Shown here: in pieces, positions 7,471-15,500 of the stretch
Layout of the letters: the number at the start of each line of letters is the position of its first letter
Position numbering within the stretch: position 1 is the stretch's first letter
Assembly: GCA_046724395.1 (NCBI GenBank)
Contig: JBKOWM010000009.1
Location: 1-35,790, forward strand
DNA: 35,790 bases
Reading direction: 5' to 3'
DNA from: DATAEU01 sp046724395
GTDB lineage: Bacteria > Actinomycetota > UBA4738 > HRBIN12
The notes under the pieces: generated by a model
The model's database searches: none
What the model was told of the DNA's origin: nothing
What the model saw: the letters and a program-made list of their open reading frames with translations, nothing else
Program-made: the position numbers and the translations under genes

Positions 7471-8711
7471 TCGGGGCGCTGCTCGCGCTCGAGGACGGCT
7501 CGGTGTTCCGCGGGCGAGCCTTCGGCGCGACGGGGGAGCGGTTCGGCGAGGCCGTGTTCAACACCGGCATGTCTGGCTACCAGGAGGTCCTGACCGATCC
7601 CTCGTACTCCGGGCAGGTGGTCGTGATGACGGCCCCACACCAGGGCAACTACGGAACGAACGACGAGGACGCCGAATCACGCCGTGCGCAGGTCGCGGGG
7701 TTCGCGGTCCGCGAGGCTTCCCGCCGGGTCTCGAGCTGGCGGGCAAGCCGCACCATGGACGAGGACCTCCTCGCCGCCGGGGTGATCGGTATCGAGGGGA
7801 TCGACACCCGCGCCGTCACGATTCGCATCCGGAAACGCGGCGCTATGCGCTGCGGAATCACGACGCAGGATACGGACGCCGACTCGTTCCTCACACGGGT
7901 GCGCGCATCCAAGGGAATGGCGGGGACCGAGCTCGCCCGAGATGTGTCGACCGTGACGCCCTACGACGCCGCCACCGTTGTCGGCCCGGCGCGCACGGAC
8001 CGCGGGCGCATCCTTCGCGTTGTGGCGTACGACTTCGGGCTCAAACGCTCCATCCTGCGGTTGCTCGCCAACGAGGGATGCGAGACGACGGTTGTCCCGG
8101 CGACGACGCCGGCGATCGACGTCGTGCGGGCCGGGTTCGACGGGGTCTTCCTGTCGAACGGGCCGGGCGATCCGGCCGCGACGACCTACGGGGTCGAGGC
8201 GACTCAGTCAATCCTCGGACGTCTGCCCGTGTTCGGCGTCTGCCTCGGGCATCAGCTCCTCGCGCTCGCGCTCGGGGCGCGGACCTACAAGATGCCGTTC
8301 GGCCACCGCGGCGTGAACCAACCCGTGAAGAACATCGACACCGGCCGCGTCGAGATCACGACTCACAACCACGGCTTCGCCGTCGATCGGGAGTCGCTCG
8401 TCGGGGCGGCGTTCGGCCGCGTGAAGCTGACGCACATCAACCTCAACGATGGCGCGGTAGAGGGGCTGAGGTGCCTGGACGTGCCGGCGTTCTCAGTCCA
8501 GTACCACCCCGAGGCGGCGCCGGGTCCCCACGACTCGCGCTACCTCTTCGAGCGGTTCCGCGCGCTCATGGGGGGCAGGGGGGGCTCAAGAAGCGAGCGC
8601 GAACGCGCGAGCGGTAGCCCCCCAGGGCAGGGGGGCAGGGGGGGCTCAAGAAGCGAGCGCGAACGCGCGAGCGGTAGCCCTCCGGAGCAGCGGAAAGGCG
8701 GCGCGGCCTGA
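7467..8711 (+). CDS. carA: Carbamoyl-phosphate synthase small subunit, repeat-extended
   Basis: Glutamine amidotransferase subunit that supplies ammonia to CarB. The protein has 414 residues where about 370-385 is usual. The catalytic triad is Cys259 in FGVCLGHQLL with His347 and Glu349 in QYHPEAAP. The normal fold ends near residue 368 (SRYLFERFRALM). The remaining 46 residues are two 20-residue copies of a peptide containing GGSRSERERASGSPP, encoded by two tandem copies of the palindromic element, then RKGGAA. The 60-bp period keeps the frame. The GTG at 7467 overlaps the pyrC stop, which fixes the start, and the stop overlaps carB by one base (TGATG). I expect the tail to be disordered and the enzyme to remain active. 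Confidence 0.94.
   Translation: MIGALLALEDGSVFRGRAFGATGERFGEAVFNTGMSGYQEVLTDPSYSGQVVVMTAPHQGNYGTNDEDAESRRAQVAGFAVREASRRVSSWRASRTMDEDLLAAGVIGIEGIDTRAVTIRIRKRGAMRCGITTQDTDADSFLTRVRASKGMAGTELARDVSTVTPYDAATVVGPARTDRGRILRVVAYDFGLKRSILRLLANEGCETTVVPATTPAIDVVRAGFDGVFLSNGPGDPAATTYGVEATQSILGRLPVFGVCLGHQLLALALGARTYKMPFGHRGVNQPVKNIDTGRVEITTHNHGFAVDRESLVGAAFGRVKLTHINLNDGAVEGLRCLDVPAFSVQYHPEAAPGPHDSRYLFERFRALMGGRGGSRSERERASGSPPGQGGRGGSRSERERASGSPPEQRKGGAA
8571..8690. repeat. Two tandem palindromic elements inside the 3' end of carA
   Basis: Copies at 8580-8622 and 8640-8682, again with a 60-bp period made of 43 bp of palindrome and 17 bp of spacer. The second has a changed right arm (AGCCCTC). Both carry CTCAAGAAGCG, so the reading frame GGC TCA AGA AGC stays open and encodes GGSRSERERASGSPP. 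In the copies at the left edge of the window the TCA is TGA. The element therefore differs between sites in the base that decides whether this frame can be read. Confidence 0.93.
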
Positions 8712-11700
8712 TGCCGAGGCGCACCGATCTCGAGCGGATCCTCGTCGTCGGATCGGGGCCGATCGTCATCGGGCAGGCCTGCGAGTTCGACTACTCGGGT
8801 ACTCAGGCGTGCAAGGTGCTGCGCGACGAGGGATACAACGTGTGCCTCGTCAACTCGAACCCGGCGACGATCATGACGGACCCGGAGTTCGCCGTCGCGA
8901 CGTACGTGGAGCCGCTCACCGTCGAGTCGATCGAGGCCATCATCGCGCGCGCGCGGCCCGACGCGATGCTGCCGACGCTCGGGGGCCAGACGGCCTTGAA
9001 CGCGGCGGTCGCGCTCGCGGAGTCCGGGGCGCTCGAGCGCCACGGCGTCCGGCTGATCGGGGCGAGCCTCGAAAGCATCCGCCGCGCCGAGGACCGGGGC
9101 GGCTTCCGACGGGCCATGCTCGACGCCGACCTGCCGGTCCCGAATGCGGGCGTCGCGAACACCGTGGACGAGGCGCTGGCAGTTGCGGTCGACACCGGCT
9201 ACCCCGTCATCGTGAGACCCTCGTTCGTCCTGGGTGGCGGTGGAACAGGGTTCGCTGACGATCGATCCCGGTTGCGCGAGCTCGCCGCCCGCAGCCTCGA
9301 GGCGAGTCCGGTGCACGAGATCCTCGTCGAGCAGTCGGTTGCCGGCTGGAAGGAGTTCGAGCTGGAGGTGATGCGCGACGGCGCCGACAACGCCGTGGTC
9401 ATCTGTTCGATCGAAAACGTGGATCCAATGGGCGTGCACACGGGCGACTCGATCACCGTCGCGCCGCAGCAGACGCTCAGCGACCGCGAGTACCAGGCGA
9501 TGCGCGATAGGGCGCTCGCGTGCATCCGCGCGATCGGTGTGGAGACGGGCGGGTCCAATATCCAGTTCGCGGTCGATCCTCACGACGGCAGTCAGGTGCT
9601 GATCGAGATGAATCCGCGTGTCTCTCGCTCGTCTGCGCTCGCGTCAAAGGCGACGGGGTTTCCGATCGCCAAGATCGCCGCTCTGCTCGCTGTCGGGTAC
9701 CGGCTCGACGAGATCACGAACGACATCACCGGCCGGACGCCCGCCGCGTTCGAGCCGACGCTCGATTACGTCGTCGTCAAGATTCCCCGGTTCGCCTTCG
9801 AGAAGTTCTCCGACGCCGATCCCTCGCTGACGTCGTCGATGAAGTCGGTTGGGGAGGTCATGGCGATCGGGAGGACGTTCAAGGAGGCGTTGGGGAAGGC
9901 GCGGAGAGGGCTCGAGGTGGATGGTGTGGACGTTGGGGTGGCCGGCGGCGCATCCGCCGAGGGCCGATTCGCTCGTTCCGCTCGCTTCCCACCTCCCGAC
10001 GATCGCGCCGCAAGCTCCCTCGACATCCTGGCCACGGCCTCGGAGGACCGGCTGCAGCTTATCGAGGCGGCGCTTCTCGAAGGGCACTCGGCGGACGACG
10101 TGGCGGCCGCCTCCTCGATCGATCCTTGGTTCGTCGATCAGATCGCTCAGGTCGTCGAGCAAGGAGAACGAATGCGCGGGCGGCCGCTCCGCGAGGTCGA
10201 GCCCGATCAGCTCATCGAGGCGAAGCGGATGGGGATGTCGGATGCCCGGATCGCCGCACTGACCGCCGCGACGTCGGATGAGGTTCGGACGCGGCGCGGG
10301 GAGCTTGGCGTGCGACCCGTCTTCAAGACGGTAGACACCTGTGCGGGGGAGTTCGAGGCCACCACGCCGTATCACTACTCCACGTACGAGAGCGAATCGG
10401 AGGTCGGCAGCGGGGAGCTCCCGCGCGTCGTGATCGTGGGAGCCGGCCCAAACCGGATCGGGCAGGGGATCGAATTCGACTACGCGTGCGTCCATGCGGC
10501 CTTCGCTCTGCGCGACGCCGGATTCGAGTCGGTGATGGTGAACAGTAATCCCGAGACGGTCTCGACCGACTATGACACGAGCGCACGGCTGTACTTCGAG
10601 CCCGTGTCGGCAGAGGACGTGGTGGCCGTGTGTCGGAGCGAGACACCCGTGGGCGTCATCGTTCAACTCGGCGGCCAGACGCCGCTGAAGCTTGCCCGAA
10701 CGCTCGAGGCCGAGGGATTTCGCGTGCTGGGCACCCGGCCGGAGGCCATCGACCTTGCCGAGGACCGCGGCAAGTTCGCGTCCGTCTGCGCGGAGCTCGG
10801 GATCTCGGCGCCGCCGCACGGTGAGGCGCGTACACCGGGAGAAGCTCGTGCGATCGCAGCCCGTATCGGATACCCGGTCGTCGTCCGGCCGTCGTACGTG
10901 CTCGGCGGGCGCGCGATGGACATCGTCTACGGCGAGGACGAGCTCGATCGGTTCGTGGCGTCCGCGGCCGAGGCTTCGCCGGGTCACCCCGTGCTGATCG
11001 ATCGCTTTGTGGAAGGGGCGATCGAGATCGATGTCGACGCGGTGTGCGACGGGACCGAGGTCTTCGTCGGCGCCGTGATGGAGCACATCGAAGAGGCGGG
11101 CGTCCACTCGGGCGACTCCTCGTGCGCGATCCCACCGACGACGCTGTCCGACGAGGAGCTCGACGAGGCGGAACGGATCACCGGCGTGCTCGCCCGACGA
11201 CTCGGCGTCCGCGGGCTGTTGAATCTTCAGCTCGCCGTGAAGGACGAGCGCATCTGGGTAATCGAGGCGAACCCGCGCGCGTCGCGCACGGTTCCCTTCG
11301 TGTCGAAGGTCACGGGCGTCCCGATGGCGAAGGTCGCCTCGCACGTCATGCTCGGGCGCTCGGTCGCCGATCTCCGCGCCGAGGGGTGGCTGCCGTCCGA
11401 TCGCCGCTATCGGACCCTTCCGTACACGGCCGTGAAGGCGCCTGTTCTGCCGTTCGGACGCTTCCCGGGTGTCGACACGATCCTCGGTCCCGAGATGCGG
11501 TCGACCGGCGAGGTAATGGGCGTCGACTCGGATGCGGGCGGCGCCCTGGCCAAGGCGTTCATATCGACGGGCGTCGCGCTCCCGACGTCGGGGACCGCCT
11601 TCGTGTCGGTAGCGAACCGCGACAAGCGAGCGATCGTCCTTCCGGCCCGACGTCTGGCCGAGCTGGGGTTCCGGCTCCTCGCCACGAAGGGCACCGCAGG

Positions 11701-12046
11701 CGTCCTCGAGCGGGCGGGAATCGCCGTCGCCAGAGTGGCGAAGCTCTCCGAGGGTGGCGAGAGCGTCGTCGACCTCATCCGGCGCGGCGAGGTCGACCTG
11801 ATCGTGAACACACCGTTCGGGCGAGGGCCTCGCAGCGACGGCTACTTCATCCGGACCGCCGCGGCGCAGGCGCGAGTTCCGTGCATCACCACCATCCCGG
11901 CGGTCTTCGCGGTACTCCACGGCATCGAGGCGCTTCGCGCCGGAGTCGCCCAGCCCCGGTCGCTGCAGGAGTGGCACGCGGACGCGGCGCTGCGTCCAAG
12001 CTCCGAGCCGGCACCCCTAGCCGAGGTGGCGGAGGGCGTGTCTTGA
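8711..12046 (+). CDS. carB: Carbamoyl-phosphate synthase large subunit
   Basis: Makes carbamoyl phosphate from bicarbonate, ammonia and two ATP; shared by pyrimidine and arginine synthesis. The 1111 residues contain both ATP-grasp halves. The first has GSGPIVIGQACEFDYSGTQA near the start and ENVDPMGVHTGDSITVAP near 235. The second begins at GAGPNRIGQGIEFDYACVH near 577 and includes HSGDSSCAIPP and IEANPRASRTVPFVSKVTG. A C-terminal MGS-like allosteric domain follows (about 960-1090) with LATKGTAGVLERAGI and VNTPFGRGPRSDGY, where UMP and ornithine act in other bacteria. The ATG overlaps the last base of carA and the stop overlaps the TTG of pyrK. Confidence 0.97.
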   Translation: MPRRTDLERILVVGSGPIVIGQACEFDYSGTQACKVLRDEGYNVCLVNSNPATIMTDPEFAVATYVEPLTVESIEAIIARARPDAMLPTLGGQTALNAAVALAESGALERHGVRLIGASLESIRRAEDRGGFRRAMLDADLPVPNAGVANTVDEALAVAVDTGYPVIVRPSFVLGGGGTGFADDRSRLRELAARSLEASPVHEILVEQSVAGWKEFELEVMRDGADNAVVICSIENVDPMGVHTGDSITVAPQQTLSDREYQAMRDRALACIRAIGVETGGSNIQFAVDPHDGSQVLIEMNPRVSRSSALASKATGFPIAKIAALLAVGYRLDEITNDITGRTPAAFEPTLDYVVVKIPRFAFEKFSDADPSLTSSMKSVGEVMAIGRTFKEALGKARRGLEVDGVDVGVAGGASAEGRFARSARFPPPDDRAASSLDILATASEDRLQLIEAALLEGHSADDVAAASSIDPWFVDQIAQVVEQGERMRGRPLREVEPDQLIEAKRMGMSDARIAALTAATSDEVRTRRGELGVRPVFKTVDTCAGEFEATTPYHYSTYESESEVGSGELPRVVIVGAGPNRIGQGIEFDYACVHAAFALRDAGFESVMVNSNPETVSTDYDTSARLYFEPVSAEDVVAVCRSETPVGVIVQLGGQTPLKLARTLEAEGFRVLGTRPEAIDLAEDRGKFASVCAELGISAPPHGEARTPGEARAIAARIGYPVVVRPSYVLGGRAMDIVYGEDELDRFVASAAEASPGHPVLIDRFVEGAIEIDVDAVCDGTEVFVGAVMEHIEEAGVHSGDSSCAIPPTTLSDEELDEAERITGVLARRLGVRGLLNLQLAVKDERIWVIEANPRASRTVPFVSKVTGVPMAKVASHVMLGRSVADLRAEGWLPSDRRYRTLPYTAVKAPVLPFGRFPGVDTILGPEMRSTGEVMGVDSDAGGALAKAFISTGVALPTSGTAFVSVANRDKRAIVLPARRLAELGFRLLATKGTAGVLERAGIAVARVAKLSEGGESVVDLIRRGEVDLIVNTPFGRGPRSDGYFIRTAAAQARVPCITTIPAVFAVLHGIEALRAGVAQPRSLQEWHADAALRPSSEPAPLAEVAEGVS

Positions 12047-12915
12047 AGCGCCTCCGCGCCGAAATCCTCAACGCGCGAAAACTCGGCGGATACCACCAGC
12101 TCACGCTCGTCGCCCCAGAGATCGCGGAACGCGCTCGCCCGGGTCAGTTCATCTCCGTCGGCATGCCGGACGATCGGTCGTTCGTCCTGCGAAGGCACTT
12201 TTCCGTGCATCAGGCCTCGCGACGAGGCGGATGGGCGGGCACGCTCGAGTTCGTCTTCGACCCGCTCGGCCCCGGGACCGCTTGGCTCGCGGACGCGCGG
12301 GCGCATCAGTTCCTCGACGTGATCGGGCCACTCGGAAAGGCGTTCGCCTACCCGCGTCGGCTGAAGTCGTGCCTGCTGGTGGCGCACGGACACGGGGCGG
12401 CCGGCATACTGTTCCTCGCACAGGAGCTGCGCGAGCGCGGCAAGCGCGTCGACATGATCCTCGGCGCGAACTCGGAGGAGTACGTCTTCAAGGCGATCGA
12501 GGCCAAGCGCGTGTCGCAATCGATCGCGGTCGTGACGGATGACGGGAGCGCTGGCGAGCGCGCGTCCGCGGTCGACGTCCTGCCCCGCGTCGCCGATGAG
12601 GTCCATGCCGAGGTGCTGTACGCGGCGGGTCCGCGCGCCATGCTGCGTGGGGTCGCGGCGTTCTGCGCCGAGCGACGCATCCCAGCGCAGGTCGCGGTCG
12701 AGGAGCCGATGGCGTGCGGGCTCGGGCTGTGCTTCACGTGCGTCGTGCCGATCATCGAGAAGGACGGGTCGGGATACGACAACCTTCGCTCGTGCACCGA
12801 CGGTCCGGTCTTCAACGCGGCACGCGTGTACTGGGACCGGTGGGGAGGGGACCGGGCAGCCTCGGTGCCCACGCCGCCCGATGGGTTTTCGACCGCTCGG
12901 ACGTGGCCGGGATGA
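12043..12915 (+). CDS. pyrK: Dihydroorotate dehydrogenase electron-transfer subunit PyrK
   Basis: FAD and 2Fe-2S protein that passes electrons from the FMN of PyrD to NAD. The 290 residues have a ferredoxin-reductase-type FAD domain (GQFISVGMPDDRSFVLRRHFS near 39), a nucleotide-binding domain (LLVAHGHGAAGILFLAQEL near 113), and a C-terminal cluster-binding segment with Cys225, Cys230, Cys233 and Cys251, spaced as in the family. The start TTG at 12043 forms TTGA with the carB stop; there is no ATG or GTG at a plausible place. It overlaps pyrD as ATGA. Its presence predicts a class 1B, NAD-linked dihydroorotate dehydrogenase. Confidence 0.93.
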   Translation: MKRLRAEILNARKLGGYHQLTLVAPEIAERARPGQFISVGMPDDRSFVLRRHFSVHQASRRGGWAGTLEFVFDPLGPGTAWLADARAHQFLDVIGPLGKAFAYPRRLKSCLLVAHGHGAAGILFLAQELRERGKRVDMILGANSEEYVFKAIEAKRVSQSIAVVTDDGSAGERASAVDVLPRVADEVHAEVLYAAGPRAMLRGVAAFCAERRIPAQVAVEEPMACGLGLCFTCVVPIIEKDGSGYDNLRSCTDGPVFNAARVYWDRWGGDRAASVPTPPDGFSTARTWPG

Positions 12916-13847
12916 CGCCCGCCCTCGACGTCGACCTGGCGGGTATCCGGCTTCCGATGCCCGCGCTCGCGGCGGCCGGGTGTCTTGGAACCGGGCGGGA
13001 GCTCGGGGCGCTCGTCGACGTGACGAGCCTGGGCGGCGTCGTGACGCGAACCCTGACGTATGAGGCGAGCCGCGGCGCTCCCACGCCCCGCGTTGCCGAA
13101 AGCCCGGCCGGCATCGTCACCGCCGTCGGCACGCAGAACCCGGGCGTCCGCGTATTCGTCGAGAACGATCTTCCGGCGCTCGCCGCGACCGGAGTGCCGG
13201 TGATCGCCTCCGTCGGCGGTTCCCGACTCGCGGAGTTCCTCAGTGTCACGGCGGCGCTGCACGTCCGTCCGGGCGTCGTCGCGCTCGAGGTGTCCGTATC
13301 CGGCCCGGACGCGGAGCGTGGCGGACAGCCGTTCTACACGCGGATCGAGCGGATGAGCGAGATCGTCGGTTCCGTCGCGCGCCTCGCGCACGTGCCCGTC
13401 TTCGCGAAGCTGCCGGCGCTGCTCCCGGACCTCGTCGATGCAGCCCACGCGTGCGTCCGCGTGGGCGCACACGGCCTCACGTTGATCGACGGCGTGCCCG
13501 CTATGGCTGTCGATCCCGGGCGGTCGCGAACTCGGCTCGGATCAGCGATCGGGACGTTGTCGGGGCCGGCCATCAAGCCGATCGCGGTGGCGGCCGTCTA
13601 TCGAGTGGCGAAGGCCATGCCCCGGGTGCCGATCATGGGCGTCGGCGGGATCGCTACCGCCGAGGATGCGCTCGAGTTCATGCTGGCCGGTGCGTGGGCG
13701 GTCCAGCTCGGGACGGCGCTGCTCGTGAATCCGGACGCTCCCGCCGAGGTCGCCCGAGGGCTGGCCTCGTATCTCGGCGAGAAGGGTCTCGGCTCGCCTG
13801 CGGAGCTTCGCGGGCGGGTTCGTGTCGTCGGCGAAGGTGCGGCGTGA
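12912..13847 (+). CDS. pyrD: Dihydroorotate dehydrogenase, class 1B-like, altered active site
   Basis: By position and fold this is the FMN subunit that oxidises dihydroorotate to orotate with PyrK. The 311 residues align along their length with Lactococcus PyrDB: GTQNPGVRVF, GTLSGPAIKPIA and VPIMGVGGIATAEDALE are conserved, as is Lys166. The substrate pocket is not. The usual ELNISCPN reads EVSVSGPD (126-133), so the catalytic Cys is Gly131 and both Asn are lost. The Asn of MLNAIGLQN is Thr70, INT is Asp193-Gly194 in LIDG, and the Lys of VKATT is Arg46. These alignments were made by eye from memory of the Lactococcus sequence. The gene is intact and overlaps both neighbours, so decay is unlikely; a divergent mechanism or substrate is possible. 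Confidence 0.85.
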   Translation: MTPALDVDLAGIRLPMPALAAAGCLGTGRELGALVDVTSLGGVVTRTLTYEASRGAPTPRVAESPAGIVTAVGTQNPGVRVFVENDLPALAATGVPVIASVGGSRLAEFLSVTAALHVRPGVVALEVSVSGPDAERGGQPFYTRIERMSEIVGSVARLAHVPVFAKLPALLPDLVDAAHACVRVGAHGLTLIDGVPAMAVDPGRSRTRLGSAIGTLSGPAIKPIAVAAVYRVAKAMPRVPIMGVGGIATAEDALEFMLAGAWAVQLGTALLVNPDAPAEVARGLASYLGEKGLGSPAELRGRVRVVGEGAA

Positions 13848-14527
13848 TCCCGCGGCCGGCCAATCCCATCGCGCTGGCGCTCGACGTCTCCGACGTCGAC
13901 GCGGCGGACGCGCTCGCACGCGACCTCGGGCCGCACGTGGGTCTTCTCAAGGTCGGCCTCGAGCTCGCCTGGGCGTCCGGCCCGACGGCCGTCCGTCGGA
14001 TCGCCGCGCACGGGCCGGTGTTCGTCGACGCCAAGCTCCATGACATCCCGAGCACGGTCGAGCGCGCGGCGCAGAACATCGCCACGCTGGGTCCTGTGAT
14101 GCTCACCGTCCACGCCCTCGGCGGCGAGGCGATGATCGCAGCCGCCGAGCGCGGCGCCGAGCGCGGCGCCCGCGCAGCCGGCGCCCGCGTGCCGATGCTG
14201 ATCGCGGTTACGGTGCTCTCGTCGCTGTCCGGCGAGTCGCTCGCGTCCCCGGCGTCCCTCGCCTTCGAGGCGCGCGCGGCGGGGGCGGTCGGAGCCGTCG
14301 TCTCCGGCGAGGACGTCTCCGCCGTTCGCGAGATCATGGGCGAGGAGTTCTGTCTCGTCGTCCCCGGCATACGGCCCGCCGGGTCGAACGGTCACGATCA
14401 GGTCCGCGTCCTCACCCCCGTCGAAGCGATCGACGCAGGCGCCGACTACATCGTCGTCGGGCGCGCGATCACCCGCGCGGGCGATCCGAAAAGCGCCGCC
14501 GACTCCATCCTCGCATCGGTTCGCTGA
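13844..14527 (+). CDS. pyrF: Orotidine 5'-phosphate decarboxylase
   Basis: Decarboxylates OMP to UMP, the last step of the pathway. The 227 residues are a single TIM barrel of the shorter type I class. The charged catalytic network is present in VFVDAKLHDIPSTVERA (Asp, Lys, Asp). VLSSLSG, VVPGIRP and ADYIVVGRAITRAGDP supply the phosphate-binding end. The GTG at 13844 overlaps the pyrD stop as GTGA, which fixes the start. It closes the pyr operon; the next promoter follows about 70 bases later. A short CGAAG-GGTT-CTTCG hairpin lies at 14546-14559 but has no T-run, so I do not call it a terminator. Confidence 0.95.
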   Translation: MIPRPANPIALALDVSDVDAADALARDLGPHVGLLKVGLELAWASGPTAVRRIAAHGPVFVDAKLHDIPSTVERAAQNIATLGPVMLTVHALGGEAMIAAAERGAERGARAAGARVPMLIAVTVLSSLSGESLASPASLAFEARAAGAVGAVVSGEDVSAVREIMGEEFCLVVPGIRPAGSNGHDQVRVLTPVEAIDAGADYIVVGRAITRAGDPKSAADSILASVR

Positions 14528-14595
14528 CCGCTTCCGCGCGATTCACGAAGGGTTCTTCGAGGGGAAAAACCGCAGGTCGGCATGTATGGACCGCG

Positions 14596-14625
14596 TTGCT
14601 GCGCACGACCGGCCGTGTCTATACT
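14596..14625 (+). promoter_or_regulatory. Promoter of mihF
   Basis: TTGCTG (14596-14601) and TATACT (14620-14625) are separated by 18 bases. Transcription would start near 14632, giving a leader of about 33 bases with AGAAGGAG at 14651-14658 before the ATG at 14665. Confidence 0.6.
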
Positions 14626-14664
14626 CGCCGGGCTTCGATCCGTGCGACCAGAAGGAGCGCTGCG

Positions 14665-14979
14665 ATGCCGTTGCCCACCCTGACCGAGGAACAACGTAGG
14701 CAAGCCCTGGAGAAAGCGGCGGAGGCTCGTCGCAAGCGCGCCGAGCTGAAGGGTCAGCTGAAGTCCGGCAAACTCACGCTCGCGGACATCCTCGGTCGGG
14801 AGGACGACGACACCGTCGGGAAGATGAAGGTGTCGACGGTTCTCGAGTCGCTGCCCGGTGTGGGGAAGGTCCGGGCTCGCAAGCTCATGGAGAAGCTCGA
14901 CATCTCCGCGAGTCGCCGCGTTCGCGGGCTCGGCGCCAAGCAGCGCGACGCGCTCCTCGACGAGTTCTCCAAGAAGTAG
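14665..14979 (+). CDS. mihF: Actinobacterial integration host factor mIHF
   Basis: Small nucleoid-associated DNA-binding protein found in Actinomycetota and unrelated to the IHF/HU fold. The 104 residues show the basic N-terminal helix (EEQRRQALEKAAEARRKRAE) and a helix-two-turn-helix DNA-binding part (VLESLPGVGKVRARKLMEKL, then DISASRRVRGLGAKQRDALL). The ATG at 14665 has AGAAGGAG seven bases upstream; a longer frame back to 14596 crosses the promoter and is unlikely. Placement between pyrF and gmk matches Mycobacterium and Streptomyces and is the best taxonomic marker in the window. Confidence 0.92.
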   Translation: MPLPTLTEEQRRQALEKAAEARRKRAELKGQLKSGKLTLADILGREDDDTVGKMKVSTVLESLPGVGKVRARKLMEKLDISASRRVRGLGAKQRDALLDEFSKK

Positions 14980-15500
14980 CGCGCCCTCACGCGCGGCGTT
15001 CGCCGTTTCGACAGCCACCCGAGCGTCCCCGAGCCGCTTACTCGAGCGGCCGGTGGCCTGCATCCGGGGCCCTTGTCCTGATCGCCGCTCTCATCGTCGT
15101 CGGCGCCGGTCTCGCGGCGGAACGTCGGGCCGCACCGAGGTGGCGAACCACCGGACTCCGACCCGCACCGACGCGCAGCGCGACTGCCTCGCCGGTGCGG
15201 AGGCCGTATGCGAGCGGGCGTCGAGCTGAGGAGGGGACGCGACCCGCATAGGCCGGTACGATCCCGCGGCGGTGCGCGTAGGACGTCAGCCAGCGGAGCA
15301 CTGTCGCAGCCTCGCCCTCGAGGCGGGCTGCGCGTCGACGTCCTTCACCGGGTCGACGGGATCACCGTTGATGGCGTACTCGTCATCGAGTGGAAACGTC
15401 TTCCTTACCTGGGGTCCTCGGAACTCGGCGCGTGGCGCGTGATGTCGAGGGCGTACGCAGCGCGTGATATGCACCGTTAGCCGCGGAAACGGACATTCGC
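14980..15500. other. 520-base region without a convincing gene
   Basis: Between mihF and gmk I see no recognisable protein or RNA gene. A small CGGCGTTCGCCG hairpin follows mihF (about 14995-15006). One forward frame contains a hydrophobic stretch (LVLIAALIVVGAGLAAE, about 15072-15122) that looks like a membrane anchor but has no usable start codon. Another frame of 90 codons (15208-15480) has no known motif and no ribosome-binding site. No tRNA signature such as GGTTCGAATCC is present on either strand. It could be a decayed gene or a long leader of gmk. Confidence 0.4.

Noticed and set aside
9644..11977. A very long open frame on the minus strand opposite carB (also others opposite pyrC, aroB, rib genes)
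   Set aside because: In high-GC coding DNA the reverse frame often stays open. The translation is Arg/His/Asp-rich with no known motif, and carB on the plus strand is unmistakable.
14546..14559. Terminator after pyrF
   Set aside because: The CGAAG/CTTCG stem is only five pairs and is followed by AGGGGAAAAA, not by T residues.
15208..15480. A 90-codon plus-strand frame between mihF and gmk
   Set aside because: No ribosome-binding site, no recognisable motif and Arg-rich composition at its start; coding potential is not convincing without homologues.
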